Part shown: piece after piece, positions 10,411 to 22,179 of the stretch
Layout: every line of letters starts with the position of its first letter
Position numbering within the stretch: position 1 is the first letter of the stretch
Source: Hirudo medicinalis
Lineage: Eukaryota; Annelida; Clitellata; Hirudinida; Hirudinidae
NCBI GenBank assembly: GCA_011800805.1
Contig: MPNW01000456.1
Location: 65,922 to 111,919, forward strand
Direction: 5' to 3'
DNA: 45,998 nucleotides
Notes under the pieces: generated by a model
What the model saw: only the letters and a program-made list of their open reading frames with translations
Told to the model about the DNA's origin: nothing
Databases searched by the model: none
Program-made: the position numbers and the translations under genes

Positions 10411-11662
10411 ATTTACAAATATTCCTTTATTATGATTTGTTGAAAGTATTCGACTTCAATTAGTTCATGAATGTAATCATCTTGTTGTCATGATTCATAT
10501 TCGTTTGGTTTTTACTTTGTCTTCAAGCTCTGCTTGCTTTACAAATTTGAAACTGATTGCAGGACTTAGACCAGGATGTATTTGAAGAAATATGATTGTT
10601 ATTTAAAAGAAAAAGTGCAACATTTCAATTTTACCACAGCACTTACATTCGAGTGAAGACAATTTATTGTGTGAAGTGCTGCTTAAGTAACGTGTCTTGG
10701 ATAATTATTATTATTATTTGTTGATTCTGACTGCTCTATTTATTTATTTGTTCAAGTTGTTTTACTTCATTCCCATTTGTGCAATTGTTTGTAGTTTTGC
10801 ATTTTAAGTATTGGTTTTTGCTGCATTCTTGCCAGGGACGTCATTTCAACTTTTCCCAGGAGGCAATTCCTCGACCATTTTTTGCTTGCCAAAATCCAGA
10901 AGACTGTTGCCCCCTTTTGCCCCCCCAAAAAAATACGTCCCTGATCCGTGCCAACTTTTCAACTTGAAATGACCATCAAACTTGTCGCAATAATTTATAT
11001 GTTAATAACATCATCATTGTGCCTCAAGAAGAACTACTTAAAAATGTTTTACTGATTAATCAGCAAAATAATTATGATCACATTTTGATCTGTTAGTCCA
11101 TGTTGTACACCGATTCATAATCAAGATGAACTCAAAACTACGCGTGCAATTTATTTTATTGTCGTCATAGGTTCAAAATTGAATTAAATGATTGTAACAG
11201 GTAAGTTCTTAAGGAAACACGTATTTGAAGCTCAAAATCGTCAACTCATAATTTAAGATAATGAACACAAATTGTTTGAATATGGTTTTACCAGCTTTAA
11301 CAGACCTCATAAAACAAACACTACATCATGTAAACGCGAGTCATGTAACACCATCAACCGAAAAGCTCAACATGAATTTCATAGCCGTTACAGAAAGACG
11401 TACGTCATCTAGTTAGGTTCAGCAAGCAAATTTATTTTTACATAAATTAAAAATAATTGTTAATTAAAAAAGTGTTCGAATATAATTTTTAGATTTAGCT
11501 AGCATTAATCTCATTCAAGCCAAACTTCAAATATTTAAATAGCAAAAACATTATTTAAATAAAAAATAAAATTTCTAAAAAAACAAAATTTAAAATAATT
11601 GTCGCAACGACAAATGCAATTAATTTAATACAATCTTCTACTATCTTTCCATTATTTGTTGT
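10411..11662. other. Intergenic: FRRS1-like 3' flank to FAU promoter
   Basis: AT-rich, with no further coding exon supported. It includes the short inverted-repeat element at 10833-10943 and the presumed FAU promoter at its right end. Confidence 0.5.
10833..10943. mobile_element. Short inverted-repeat element (MITE-like), 111 bp
   Basis: Left end cagggacgtc and right end tacgtccctg form a terminal inverted repeat of about 9 bp (CAGGGACGT). The inside is C-rich toward the right (ccccttttgccccccc). A related end in the opposite orientation (tgacgtccctg) lies at 12826-12836. No clear target-site duplication was found, so the transposon reading is tentative. Confidence 0.4.
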
Positions 11663-11701
11663 CTTCCTTTTCTCACGGATTCCGGTCGTATAACGTCGAA
11701 G
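11663..11701 (+). promoter_or_regulatory. FAU: FAU 5' leader exon with TOP-like tract
   Basis: A pyrimidine run (cttccttttctcac) followed by a GTATTT donor just after gtcgaag gives a 39-nt untranslated exon. The intron would end at tttgtactag directly before the ATG at 11848. Ribosomal-protein mRNAs typically start with such a C plus pyrimidine tract (TOP), used for growth-dependent translation. The exact start site is inferred. Confidence 0.55.
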
Positions 11702-11847
11702 GTATTTTCGCAGTTGTATTTTGAGGATAATTCGTCGCATTTAATGTAAAACCATGGATTACAATTCACTTAATTTAGATCTTTAAAACTTATGGATTAC
11801 AGCAAATGTGTAACGAGTTTATGAAACGACGTTTTATTTTGTACTAG

Positions 11848-12301
11848 ATGCAGATCTTTGTAAAATCACAAAATCTTGAGACCTACAACGTGTCTGAGAA
11901 CGACACCGTCGGAACCCTCAGGCAAAAGTTTGGACAGGATGCCGCCCTGTTTTGCCATGGTATGCCCTTGGAAGACAGCATGCTCATCTCTGAGCATGTT
12001 GCCGAACTGGACACCGTCGAGGTCTGCATGAGACTTCTCGGAGGTAAGTGATCACATTACTCTCAGCATTATCTTATAAATTGCTTATTTGACATCTTTA
12101 ATTTTTTCAGGTAAGGTCCACGGTTCTCTCGCTCGTGCTGGTAAAGTCAAGGGACAGACCCCAAAGGTTGACAAGGCCGAGAAGAGGAAGAAGAGGACTG
12201 GTAGGGCCAAGAGGAGGGTCCAGTACAACAGGAGGTTCATCAACACTGTTGCCGGTTTTGGCCGCAAGAAGGGCCCAAACAGCCAATCTGCAGCCAACTA
12301 A
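11848..12301 (+). CDS. FAU: FAU: ubiquitin-like protein fused to ribosomal protein eS30
   Basis: Two coding exons, 11848-12043 and 12111-12301, join in phase 1 to give 128 residues. Residues 1-66 are a ubiquitin-like domain ending MRLLGG, where processing should release the ribosomal part. Residues 67-128 are eS30 ([19 protein letters not shown], then [20 protein letters not shown]), nearly identical to the animal protein and part of the 40S subunit. The ubiquitin-like part is about eight residues shorter than the human one (74), with the loss after the first helix, and is far less conserved than the eS30 part, as is usual. An AATAAA lies at 12341-12346. The ATG directly follows a splice acceptor. 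Confidence 0.97.
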
Positions 12302-12340
12302 ATAAGCTTCTGAAAAAAGATACTGTGCAAAAAATCGCTG

Positions 12341-12346
12341 AATAAA
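12341..12346 (+). terminator. FAU: FAU polyadenylation signal
   Basis: AATAAA, 40 bases after the stop codon. Confidence 0.8.
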
Positions 12347-12719
12347 AGCATTGTGTAGTATTAAGTAGTCATGTTTTTGGATGGAAAATGAATCAATTTG
12401 GTTGTGGATTGTGACAATGGCGTGACGGATTTGGTAAATTAGTGTGAGATATGCAAGAACAGCAGATGTACATATTTTCACTTTCCCACTGACCCTGCAT
12501 AATCTCTAGGTTTCTGCTTTGGAGATTTCTTTAGGCTGATTGGGGTTGCTTACTGCATCAACTCTTTTTATTATTTCTTGGAATTTGGTCACTGCTAGCC
12601 TTGATGCTGTTGCATTTTGTAAGGGTTTTGGTTGAAATTGTCAAGAATATGCTATTTACCAAAAATTCTTGCTAAGATTTTTTGCCAACTGCTGTGTTCA
12701 TTACTGTTGCTTAAAAAGT

Positions 12720-12836
12720 CCGTTTCCATCCGAGCAAGTTTTGAAGATTTATCATTTGTGGGGGCAGCAGAAGTAAAGTTTTTGGGGATAAAAAGGCCAT
12801 ATCTTCAAGTTTGGGGGGTTGGTGAGATGACGTCCC
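12720..12836. mobile_element. Diverged relative of the CAGGGACGT element, one end only
   Basis: The right end, tgacgtccctg (12826-12836), is the reverse complement of the left end of the 10833-10943 element, and the sequence before it is G-rich (ttggggggttgg), mirroring the C-rich part of that element. No matching left end is visible, so the start is approximate. Confidence 0.3.
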
Positions 12837-13046
12837 TGATATATAATAATAAGTGAAATTGTGTACTCCGTATGCATCAGGGGCTCTTATGCCATTTGTA
12901 TTAGCGACTGCTGGTTTTACCGTCGATCACAGGAAAGCAAAACCTCTGAGCCAGCTTGCACTCCGAAATGAAATATTACATGCTTAAACTTTTATGCTTA
13001 TTTTTATGCTTTTCGTGAAGTTTAGACTTTACGAGAACCGGTATAA

Positions 13047-13052
13047 TTTATT
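13047..13052 (-). terminator. Polyadenylation signal of the small membrane protein gene
   Basis: AATAAA on the minus strand, about 85 bases beyond the stop at 13137. Confidence 0.5.
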
Positions 13053-13136
13053 ATCAGCTTGTATAAAAATCAACACTCCTCAACAAGACATTTTAATTTT
13101 CGAAGCATCAGAACTACAACAGAATCCGAAAATTAA

Positions 13137-14179
13137 TTAATTTTCCGTCAGTCTGCGGAGATTCCTTTTCGATCTCCTGAAAAGAAAATCGTTTTGTGTT
13201 AGTTCAAGGAGTATTTAATCCAACTTTATTAGTGCAGTAATTCTATTAATTTGTAACTGAGAGTAACTGGTGACATTCAAAAATACACTAGCACCTCGTT
13301 TAAAGACAAACGTGACTTACGCACAAACTCGTCAATGTTGCGCCGCTTTCCCTGTGTTGGTTCGACTCCTTAAAGTTGCATTAATATAGTTGTATTCATT
13401 GGTTAAGAATTATTTTAGTCCATTTGAATAATTTTTGAATCTAAGTTATTTTCGATAATAGTGATTTAGATGTTTAAATATTTCATTACCGATCTCCGTC
13501 GAATCCAAGCTTTTCTCAAGGCCTCTTTATGTGTTATAAAGCTGTTGAAGTTGAAATGATAACTTTATGACAGCTTCCGTTATCGACTAGTAGAAAATTG
13601 TTATATTATTAATTTTAAATATAAAATCTATTGCTATTTTGATAGCCGCTCGGCGGCCTTGCAGAGCAGAGCAGCTAGGAGCTGAAATCAAGTCCAAAGA
13701 AGTTCCACTTCCGAGATATTTTAGTGCTAGAATATCGGACTTTCTAGGCCAAACTGAGAGGAAGCAATACAATCACGTTTCACTAAATCCCCAAGTATTA
13801 CAAACACTGAAGTAATAAATATATAAAACAATTTTCTTACCAGCTGTAAATTTTGATGACGACCGTGTGTAAAATGAACACGATGAACGGAGACAAAAGG
13901 ACGCAGGCCATCAACAAGCAGCCCACATCGAGATACGGGGCATCGATGTAGACTTGAAATATGTTCGAGAATTAAAAGTTGAGAAATCGACAAACCTCGT
14001 TTAAAATAATTTCTCCGAACACGATTTTTTATAATGATGAAACCTGCGCTGCTCACTTAATATTCCAACAAATCTTATACCAAAGTCTATTTATTGTTAA
14101 TCTAACCTTCTTCATCAATCATTTCAGTATCTGTTCCATTATCAAAGTCATGATTGTCGAGTGTAGCGGCGAACGACAT
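13137..14179 (-). CDS. 74-residue single-pass membrane protein
   Basis: Three exons, 14107-14179, 13841-13952 and 13137-13176, join in phase (1 then 2) to a 74-residue protein. It starts MSFAATLDNHDFDNGTDTEM, an acidic N-terminal part. It then has YIDAPYLDVG and a hydrophobic helix of about 24 residues (CLLMACVLLSPFIVFILHTV), followed by a basic tail (RSKRNLRRLTEN). By the positive-inside rule the C-terminus should face the cytosol, which with no signal peptide suggests an Nout/Cin orientation. Splice sites are good (GTTAGA and GTAAGA donors; tttcttttcag before the last exon) and all three junctions keep frame, which supports a real gene. I cannot name a family; a small integral membrane (SMIM-type) protein is the best description. 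It lies between FAU and CLASRP. Confidence 0.65.
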
Positions 14180-14709
14180 TTCTCAGACAGCATTCAAATG
14201 GACAAATCTTGATGTCAAAAAGTTACGATATCCGAGATACTGCAGTCATAACTCCCAACTGGAGAGCAAGTGATAACTGACGCACAGAAGAATCGTAAGC
14301 TAGAATTAGGTTCTTGAACACTTAGCGGCGTCTTTGCTAGGCGCTATTTTTAAATTGAATATAAACAGTAAAAGCCCTGAGTGTCTATTACGGTAGGAAG
14401 CCTTCTGTAACTGATTACTGAATTGAGTACAGTTAGCGAGTCTTCGATGAGATAGCTATTTGGAAGCCACAGTAACAAAGGCATTATTTCTTTGGCGCAT
14501 TTACTCACAATGTCAGTCGCGATGTGGTTTCCCCATTAACCCCCAAAAAACTCAAATTACCAACTTTCTAAAAACTTAATTTTCTTAATTACATTACATC
14601 GACTCCCGGATTTAAATTTAACGAACAAATATTATTTCATAACATCCGAGTCTTTATAGAACGCAACAACGAATGAGGATATAAAAGCATGCAAATGTCA
14701 AATGATTCA

Positions 14710-17700
14710 TCAATAGTCAACAAGTTTCAGTTTGCTCGGCCTCGAGGTGGGAGAGGGACTTGACGGCCTCCTAAAAATGTTATTGACTAATATAATTGAT
14801 AATATAACTTAATAAGTCTCTGCAACTTTGCAAGGATTGAAATTAATTTTAATGCAAATTCAAACCTACAAGAAATGTAATTCATTTATTCCGACAACAA
14901 AATTAGTTATCGCATTGTGACTCACCAATCACCTTCGTCACCAAAATTCAACGATGCTCGCATAGAAATCAGACCATCACCTGCGCGACCTTGAACGTCT
15001 AGATCTCGACCCCCGTGACCTTGAACGACGCGACCTCGACCCCCTGGATGTCGACCTTCTCGACCTTTTCCTGGAGTGTGACCTCTCTGAAGACCTGCTC
15101 CTCCTCCTCGGTTTCTCGTGCTCTGCCTCGAGTCTGTCCCTCTCCTCTCTCTCCCTGTGCCTCCTCTCACGGTCCCTCTGCCTCATCTGGACGGCCAGCA
15201 GACGCAGCTCCTCTTCCCGATCCTATCAGGAAATATAAATAATTATTTTAGATTCACATTGGACAGCGTGCTGGCAATATAAAGATGAAGTGAAATCGAA
15301 GGATTGTTGAATGGCTTACCTGTTTCATTTGTTCTTCTTTGGTCTGTTTCTCAATTTGAGCCTTCTTGTCAGCTTTGTCTAAAAACATGTGAAGGAATTT
15401 TAAGAACAACTGATTCAATGCAATGATCAAACTCAACGAGACATTGACAGATCCAACAAATACATTAATATTCGTGAGGCAGCAGATAAACATACACTGT
15501 TTGCTGAGAGCCAACTGCATCCTCCTCTTCAATCTCTCCTGTGGTGTCATGGTGGACGACGTGGATGATGATGATACCTGGAAAAAGGAAAAAAACAGGA
15601 GGTTTACGAATAAATTCACCTTTCAAGCTCATAATTATCCTCATGGCAGTGAACTGTGAAATAACATCAACGTGCATGAATTCATTTCATCGCCAGGTAT
15701 CGCCAAAGACAGAAGAATTTGTTTGCATTTGTGAACGTTGCAGGTGCATCGCTTATTGACAATGATTGACAGTTTAATATTCTCCCAGGGAGAAGAAAAT
15801 TCTTACTGACTTTAGAGGTCGCCACAGACCCTCTCCCGGGCGCATTCCTGCAGAGCTCTGATCTTTTTAAAGAAAGAAAATGAAAGATGAAATCAATCTC
15901 ACATCAATCTTGATAATATAATACGACAATTTCATCAGTCGAGGAATGTCAACGACTTTAGTACATTAAAGCAATGCTTTCAGATTCAGATCAACATGTG
16001 AGAAATAAACATTCGAAAACTCACTTAGAGCTTTTTGAATCTTTCACATATTTTCCTTCATCCTTCTTGGCATCCCCTTCCACCTCCTCATCCTCGAAGC
16101 TACTGTTCGAGGACAGACTCGGACGTCTGTACTTCTTGACCGGTGCCTGAGCAGCTGCGTCCGTGCTGCCTCTCATGCTGCCACTCGAGTCGACCGATGA
16201 CTTGGAACACGAGGAAGATGACGACGAAAAGGACCTGAATTTGAGCAAAAGGGTAAAAAATTAAATTTGAAAAATAAATGATGGAAATAATAATTAATTA
16301 TAAGTAATAAAAATGCATCAATTAGCAGGCAGAATGACCTCGAACTCAGCCCTCTTGAGGATGATTTACCACTGGAACTTGTAGACCTCGACCTCCTTGT
16401 CCTCCTGTTGTGAGCAGTTTGTATTTAAATCACATTTTTAATTCATTGGATTTTGATATCTGAATTGTTTAAAAAAATTTCAAAATTTTAAACACCATCT
16501 CAGCCATGTTCACCTGTAATAATCCCTTCTGTAGCCGTTGCTCCGGCCCTCGTCGGACCTCGACCTGCTTCTCCTCCTCCTTATTTTTTCTCTCGATCGA
16601 GACCTTCGACTCGACCTAGATCTTCCCCGTGACCTTCTCCTCGGAGACCTCGACCTCCTCCTTGGCGACCTGGATCTCTTCCTGGGAGATCTGGATCTTT
16701 TTCTTGGTGACCTAGATCGCTTTCTCTCCGATTTGTTTATTCCTCCCTTTTCTGATAGTTTGGATCCAACAACAATCCTTAAACAGAAATGAAATCAATA
16801 GATGGAATTTCAAAGTTGAGTCCACAGTAGAGGATCTATTTCAAAATGTTGCAGTATCACCATAATATTTAAAAAAAAACATTAGAGGGCACACTTATTA
16901 GCATCCTGCTGCAGGGGTAGTGAGGGACCTTGCAGTGGCTTTCCCTTTTCGTCGTCAGATGATTGGTTGCCAGCATTTCCCCCAAAACATGTTATGAACT
17001 CAATGACCCCGGTTCCAGGGGGTGACCTTGACCTCGACCTTGATGAAGATGACCTGTCGAGTACACGAGGATTAATTATGAATAGGAATCAATAAATAAA
17101 TTACCCTAACAAGTTTAGAGCATGTAATGACAAGTTTTTAAAACAAGTCGAGATATTTTTGCACGTTCAGTTCATCCGACATTCGGAAGGTTAGACTGAA
17201 AATCACATACCCTCTCAACTTCACAAGGTTTGAGTTATTAGGACTGCTCGGCTTGGCAGCGTAACTGTAAAAGAAGAAAGACAGCTGTACACTGTAAAAC
17301 TACAATTAATTTCCTTAGTGAGAATCAGTCATCACGTGTGATTCAAACACAAAGCCTTTCTAATAATAATTTAAAATAAATAACGAAATATGAAGGAAAT
17401 CTCGAAGAACATCGATTACCTCGGGGGGCTCAACTTCCTGTTCCTCAGTCTCCTCTCCTTGAATGCTCGTCTCTCCCTCCTCGACTTTCGACCCTGGGTG
17501 GGGAATTCGAATTTGGACGGGGTTAGAACACTTGCATGTAGGAACAAAATGGTTCCAAACTATTCGTTAACATAAATTAGTGAAGCCAATACTCGTAATA
17601 GCTGGCACCGGTAATTGTACACAGAAATAATATTATTAATTAGTTGTTAGAATAAAGAAAACAGACGTCTTACAGAGAACTGGGCCTTTTCTTCTTCGAT

Positions 17701-20197
17701 CTGCTTGACAGCTCTGAGAGCTTCCATCTCGTCTCTGTCCAGTTGAAGGAACCTGTTTAAAGCATCAAGGATAAGGAGTCACTCGAGTGCAATGCATGGG
17801 ACACATTAATGCAATTCTTAATGGATGAATTTGCTCATCGTTTAAAGGCCAAGCACTCGACTGGCATTTCGTAGAAATGCCACCCGAATTCCAGATCGAT
17901 TCCCTTTCCGATCACCAATTGAGGGTGAAAAACGAGAAGCAAAACAATAAATGAACAATCCATGCAAAATGCTCCTCGGCGGCATCCTCAATCTCACGGA
18001 ACGATGGGGAAAATATTGGACGCAGGCAGGCGATCGATCCATTCCAATTAAAAATTAGCACATCCACAAGTATAATAATGAAATGACTGTCATAATACTA
18101 ATAGTAGTTTGTAATATTTTGTTATTATTATTATATTATAATAATTATTAGTTTGCAACAAGACTGAACGACTGACTCGGAGTAATCATTTCCCTCCATA
18201 CCATACTCCACAGATAAACCATTAAGAACCTGCTCTTGCTCCTCGGTCAACATGTCAATGTCCAGGATGTTGTCTGGCAAAGGAATAAATCATGTTAAGC
18301 ATCGTCTGCTCTGAGTTATCGATCGAGTGAAGCTGCAGAACATCCGCGATCAATTGATCATTACGACCGTCGAGGTGGAGCAGGAAGTGACGTCAAAGTG
18401 AACGAACAGGTTTTCAGTGAATTGAAATGACAGGATGACCGGTTTACGAATGCGAAACAAACAAAAGCGCGACGACGAACCGAGATCAATTTCTTCGTCC
18501 GACACCTCTTCCTCCATCATTTCCTTCTTAAAATCGGGAACCCTCATTCCGCTGGAACCGTCGTCGTATATGAAACCGATGGCGGCTCTCTTGTCGGCCA
18601 ACCTGAAGATGCAAGCGACCGATGGCATTAAGAAAAGCATTTAGAAGGACTCTAATCGATCGCAACAAGGATTCAAATCCTCGACGTCGAGGATTCGCCG
18701 ATGTTCCGAACGCAACATCGAAACTCCGTCGCAGATAAGTGAAGCAAATAGGCTGAAACATTGAAATGGCATGCACAGACTTTTTCTTCTTTTCCTCCTC
18801 ACTTTTAGAAGAGTCGCTCGCACCGAACTGCTCGTCGTGGTGGATCTGCTGGAGGCACTGGTCCTCGGAAACTTCAAAGGAACGTCGACGATCGTCATTG
18901 TTTATTATTATCGTGGGGCCACTTTATCGTCACATGAAATTTACATCCATAATTAATAGAAACTAAATTTATACATAATTATGGTTAGTATCATATTATG
19001 ACATACTACTACTATTATCACCATCAAATAACTACAAGACAGATTCTAATGGTAGGTAATATAAATCCAAGATCAACAGTTGCAGCATGCAGGTGGAATG
19101 GAGCATCGGACTTAAACAGGCTTCAGAACAATCAGCAATATACATGTTAGACTTTAATTAAACTACCACCACCACCACCACCACCACCACCACCATCACC
19201 ACCGGGCACCAACCTCCAGCACAGTCATTCTGCACGAGGATGCGATACCTCTCGTAGTTGCACCGGTTCTCGTCGGGGTCGAGGACCTCTCTGAAGCGAT
19301 TAATTTGAAAAAAAAAAATCATTTCATAAAGCAGCAACTCTACCAAAAATCGAACAAACAAGCGATCGTACTTTGAATTGTGGACGGGAGGAATGTGGTC
19401 GATGTGAGACCTCACGTCGTACCTGTCCATTTGGACTTCGGGATCGCCCTGCCATGGTTGCCTGAGCATACAAAACATTGTATGATGAAATGTGCGACCT
19501 TGTATTTCTTCTATTATTAGGCCTATTATTTACTGTTATAAGCCTATTGTGCACAACATCAACAATTAATATTATGAACAGTTCCAGGCAATATTAAGGG
19601 TCTGATGACCGAGCATTTTTGGAAAAAAATAAATCATATAATAAATATATATTCATAAGTGATCTTACGGACTTGTTATATGTTTGATAAATAAGAATAA
19701 TAATTAGTAATTGGTAAGATTACAATTATTAATCATGATACTGATAATAATAATCACCTGCATGCAAAACAAAAAAGCTATAAAAATGACAATCATGGTT
19801 TTAAGAATTATAATTAAGACAAGTGAATAATTAAAAATTCAAACGAATAAATTCAAATTAAAAAATTCAGCCTCATGAAAAATTAATTTGCTGCTCACAT
19901 GACTTGGGGACCCTCAGCAATGGCAGCCAATCCTGGATCGATGTGAATTTTCATGGATCTCCCATAAACCCTTAGAAACTGATTGGGATCCTGTTTCTGT
20001 TAAAAATATAAATAAATCATATGGTTGCTTGATGACATAAACAAATCAATAAAACCAGTGCTTAACATTGGAAGTGACACAAATGTATTGCCACTCACGA
20101 TGCATTCATAATATTCCCTTCGTCTGCCAGCTCTCTTCTGGTAATCCACCATCATCACCCTGATCATTCTTTCTTGCTTCCTTGCTGCATGCCACAT
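14710..20197 (-). CDS. CLASRP: CLASRP: SR-rich splicing-associated protein
   Basis: The ATG at 20197 starts MWHAARKQERMIRVMMVDYQ, the family start. Exons: 20099-20197, 19899-19996, 19372-19461, 19214-19290, 18781-18871, 18481-18602, 18177-18273, 17674-17752, 17420-17493, 17211-17264, 16895-17053, 16514-16777, 16339-16404, 16025-16234, about 15807-15847, 15496-15577, 15320-15378, 14981-15222 and probably 14710-14770. Domains: SWAP N-terminal/DRY-EERY region (DRYDVRSHIDHIP, RCNYERYRILVQND), basic GRKSRRERRAFKERRLRNRK block, EFITCFGG motif, several RS-repeat exons (RKRSRSPRKRSRSP), the conserved TPQERLKRRMQLALSKQ-YKADKKAQ segment, and a C-terminal RS tail. CLASRP binds CLK-family kinases and acts on alternative splicing in the nucleus. 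Only the 15.8-kb exon does not phase cleanly into 15577. If the last exon is not used, translation ends at 14977. Confidence 0.93.
19164..19203. repeat. (CAC)n microsatellite next to a CLASRP donor
   Basis: About twelve CAC units lie within the intron, beginning some ten bases from the donor of exon 19214-19290. Confidence 0.9.
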
Positions 20198-20893
20198 TTT
20201 GAAACAAACTGGAGAATATTAAAAAATGTTGGTTAAAATATAGCAATAGGATGTCTTGTACTCTGGAATCAATGTGTAATCAATAAAAAAATAAACACAA
20301 CTTTATGGCATTCTAGTAAAGTAAATAGTTATTGTGGATCCAAGATCACGTAGGCTTAGTTCTAATCTTAAATGAGAACATGGGTAAAGGAATGGGCATT
20401 GGTTCTTAACGCTAATGCAGAAGTTGAAATAAAATAAATACTAATAAAAGCTAAGTAAGCAATCTCTAATCTCGTTAATGGAGCAGATTCAATATTCAAT
20501 ATTCACATTCACATTGTTCATTAATAAGCCGCCAATAAACTCAAACGAACGCTTATTGCATGACATTTCCATGAATAAAAATAATTTAGATGCAATAACA
20601 GAATACACACTTACTGAGTTAATGAATTAAATGTTAATTATGGTTGGACAAGTCTCTTATTGCTCTAAACTTTCAAATGTGTATTTCGCGAAGGACCACC
20701 GTACGCAAACCAACAACATGGACTCCAAACAACAAAGTTTGTTAGTCTTTTATTTTACTCGCAAATATATTTTTAATTGTATATTATAAATAATATAGTT
20801 ACAAATATTATTTGCATATTTTATAAATTTATAATATAATATTAAATATATACATTAACTTATAAACGTCGTACTTTTAATTCACAATAAACA
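20198..20893. promoter_or_regulatory. Divergent intergenic region, CLASRP / PAAT
   Basis: 696 bp separate the CLASRP and PAAT start codons. It is AT-rich with no coding exon seen, and it must hold both promoters and leaders. A very AT-rich patch (about 20750-20870) lies nearest PAAT. Confidence 0.5.
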
Positions 20894-22016
20894 ATGCTGT
20901 CGACGTTACCGAAGAGCTGCTTCAACGTAGAGTGCAATTACAATTCTTTACGAGATACTAGGGAGCTGAGGGATCTTGTTTATTTTAGATTTGATGATGG
21001 TGAAAAGTTTGTTTTCATAATTTGCATTTGGGACACTACTTTAAACATTGAATGTCTTAATATTTTAATACCTAGTGATTTGACATTGACAAGCTAACCA
21101 AAATAACTTTTAGTTTGGCGGGTGAAGATACATCAGAGTCTGTAAATGCCTCATTGACATTAGAAAGGCGTGAATCATCTGCCAGCACTTGTGTCATTAA
21201 AATATTGCCAATCAATGGCAGCTTTTACAATATAGAAGCAATAGATATTGTTTGCAATGCAAAACATTTGGAGGTTTATGCCTTAAATGAGGCTTACCTT
21301 GTAACTGCTCAAGGAGTCAGAGTTGATGAAGTATTAGGCTTTGAGAAGAAAACATTCATTTTGCAGCATAGCTTCGAAAAACCAGTACCTGGATGTATCC
21401 TTAAGGTTGCTACTTGACATTTTTACCAGTTTAAAATATGTTAATATTGAAATAACTTTTTTAGCTTCCGTTGGTACTGGAAGTGTGTTTATATAGCATG
21501 CACATCACTGTCAAAAAGTGTGCTGAACAGCCTAGACTACTGCCAAGTCCAGCAGACAATGGAGTCAATATGTTCCAGCAACTTATTAATAATCTTGGCT
21601 TATGCTCGAACCTAGGAGCTGCCTCACCACCCTTGAAGAAAGTAGATAATTTATTTCAGCACTTAAGCAATATTCATTATTATATCTCTAACAAAGCCAA
21701 TCGAACATGACAGGAAAGTCACTTACCAATCGCCATGGGTGCACTTTTGTCAAACTTACTTGGGGCAAGTTCCAAAACAGATTCAAGAGATAATTACTCT
21801 GAAATGGCAAACATTCCAATAAGAATTCCATCATTGGAGGCAGAGAACAACAACCCAGAAGAGATCAAGGTCAAGAGAATGGATCTGACACCCATCGAGA
21901 ACAATCTCAAGTCCTACATGGACCATTTGGTGGCGAACCTGGAGCAAAAGATCATGTCACGATTGGACAAAATTGAGCAGATGATTTCAGGGATGCACTC
22001 GAACGGCTCGGCATGA
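20894..22016 (+). CDS. PAAT: PAAT (C10orf88) homologue, ABC-transporter-associated protein
   Basis: Four exons, 20894-21006, 21114-21405, 21465-21641 and 21714-22016, give about 294 residues. The core matches the C10orf88 fold: STCVIKILPINGSFYNIEAI, KHLEVYALNEAYLVTAQGVR, then KPVPGCILK joined to LPLVLEVCLYSMHITVKK. The C-terminal helix (NNLKSYMDHLVANLEQKIMS) matches the amphipathic tail of the human protein. Human PAAT is reported to bind mitochondrial ABC transporters and to hydrolyse ATP; I infer the same role here. The first junction uses a GTTTGT donor and is the least sure. The third intron is only 72 nt; if retained it keeps the frame but introduces a TGA at 21708. An AATAAA lies near 22160. 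Confidence 0.8.
21642..21713 (+). other. PAAT: 72-nt intron of PAAT, divisible by three
   Basis: GTAGAT donor, branch-like tctctaac and gacag acceptor. The frame before and after is the same, with a TGA at 21708-21710 inside. Reading it as coding would give a premature stop, so an intron is preferred. Confidence 0.65.
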
Positions 22017-22179
22017 AGGACGGATCCGCTCGGGACTCTGGCAGCATTTTCAATTTCATCATCGTCCAATTAGCAACAAAATCTATTGTATAAACATGAT
22101 TATAACCTGAAATTGTACCAATTTCAAACTGATCTCTTGAATCTAAAGGTTTGTTTTCAATCAATAAAGTATTTTGAAT

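Noticed and set aside
12085..12481. Two long minus-strand frames across FAU
   Set aside because: Antisense shadows of the highly conserved eS30 exon, with no splice or homology support.
13350..13375. tRNA-like T-loop (ggttcgactcc)
   Set aside because: The flanking sequence cannot form the T stem, anticodon arm or acceptor stem.
16538..16792. Leu/Asp-rich plus-strand frame (DLDLLLGDLDLFLGDLD)
   Set aside because: Antisense of the CLASRP RS-repeat exon.
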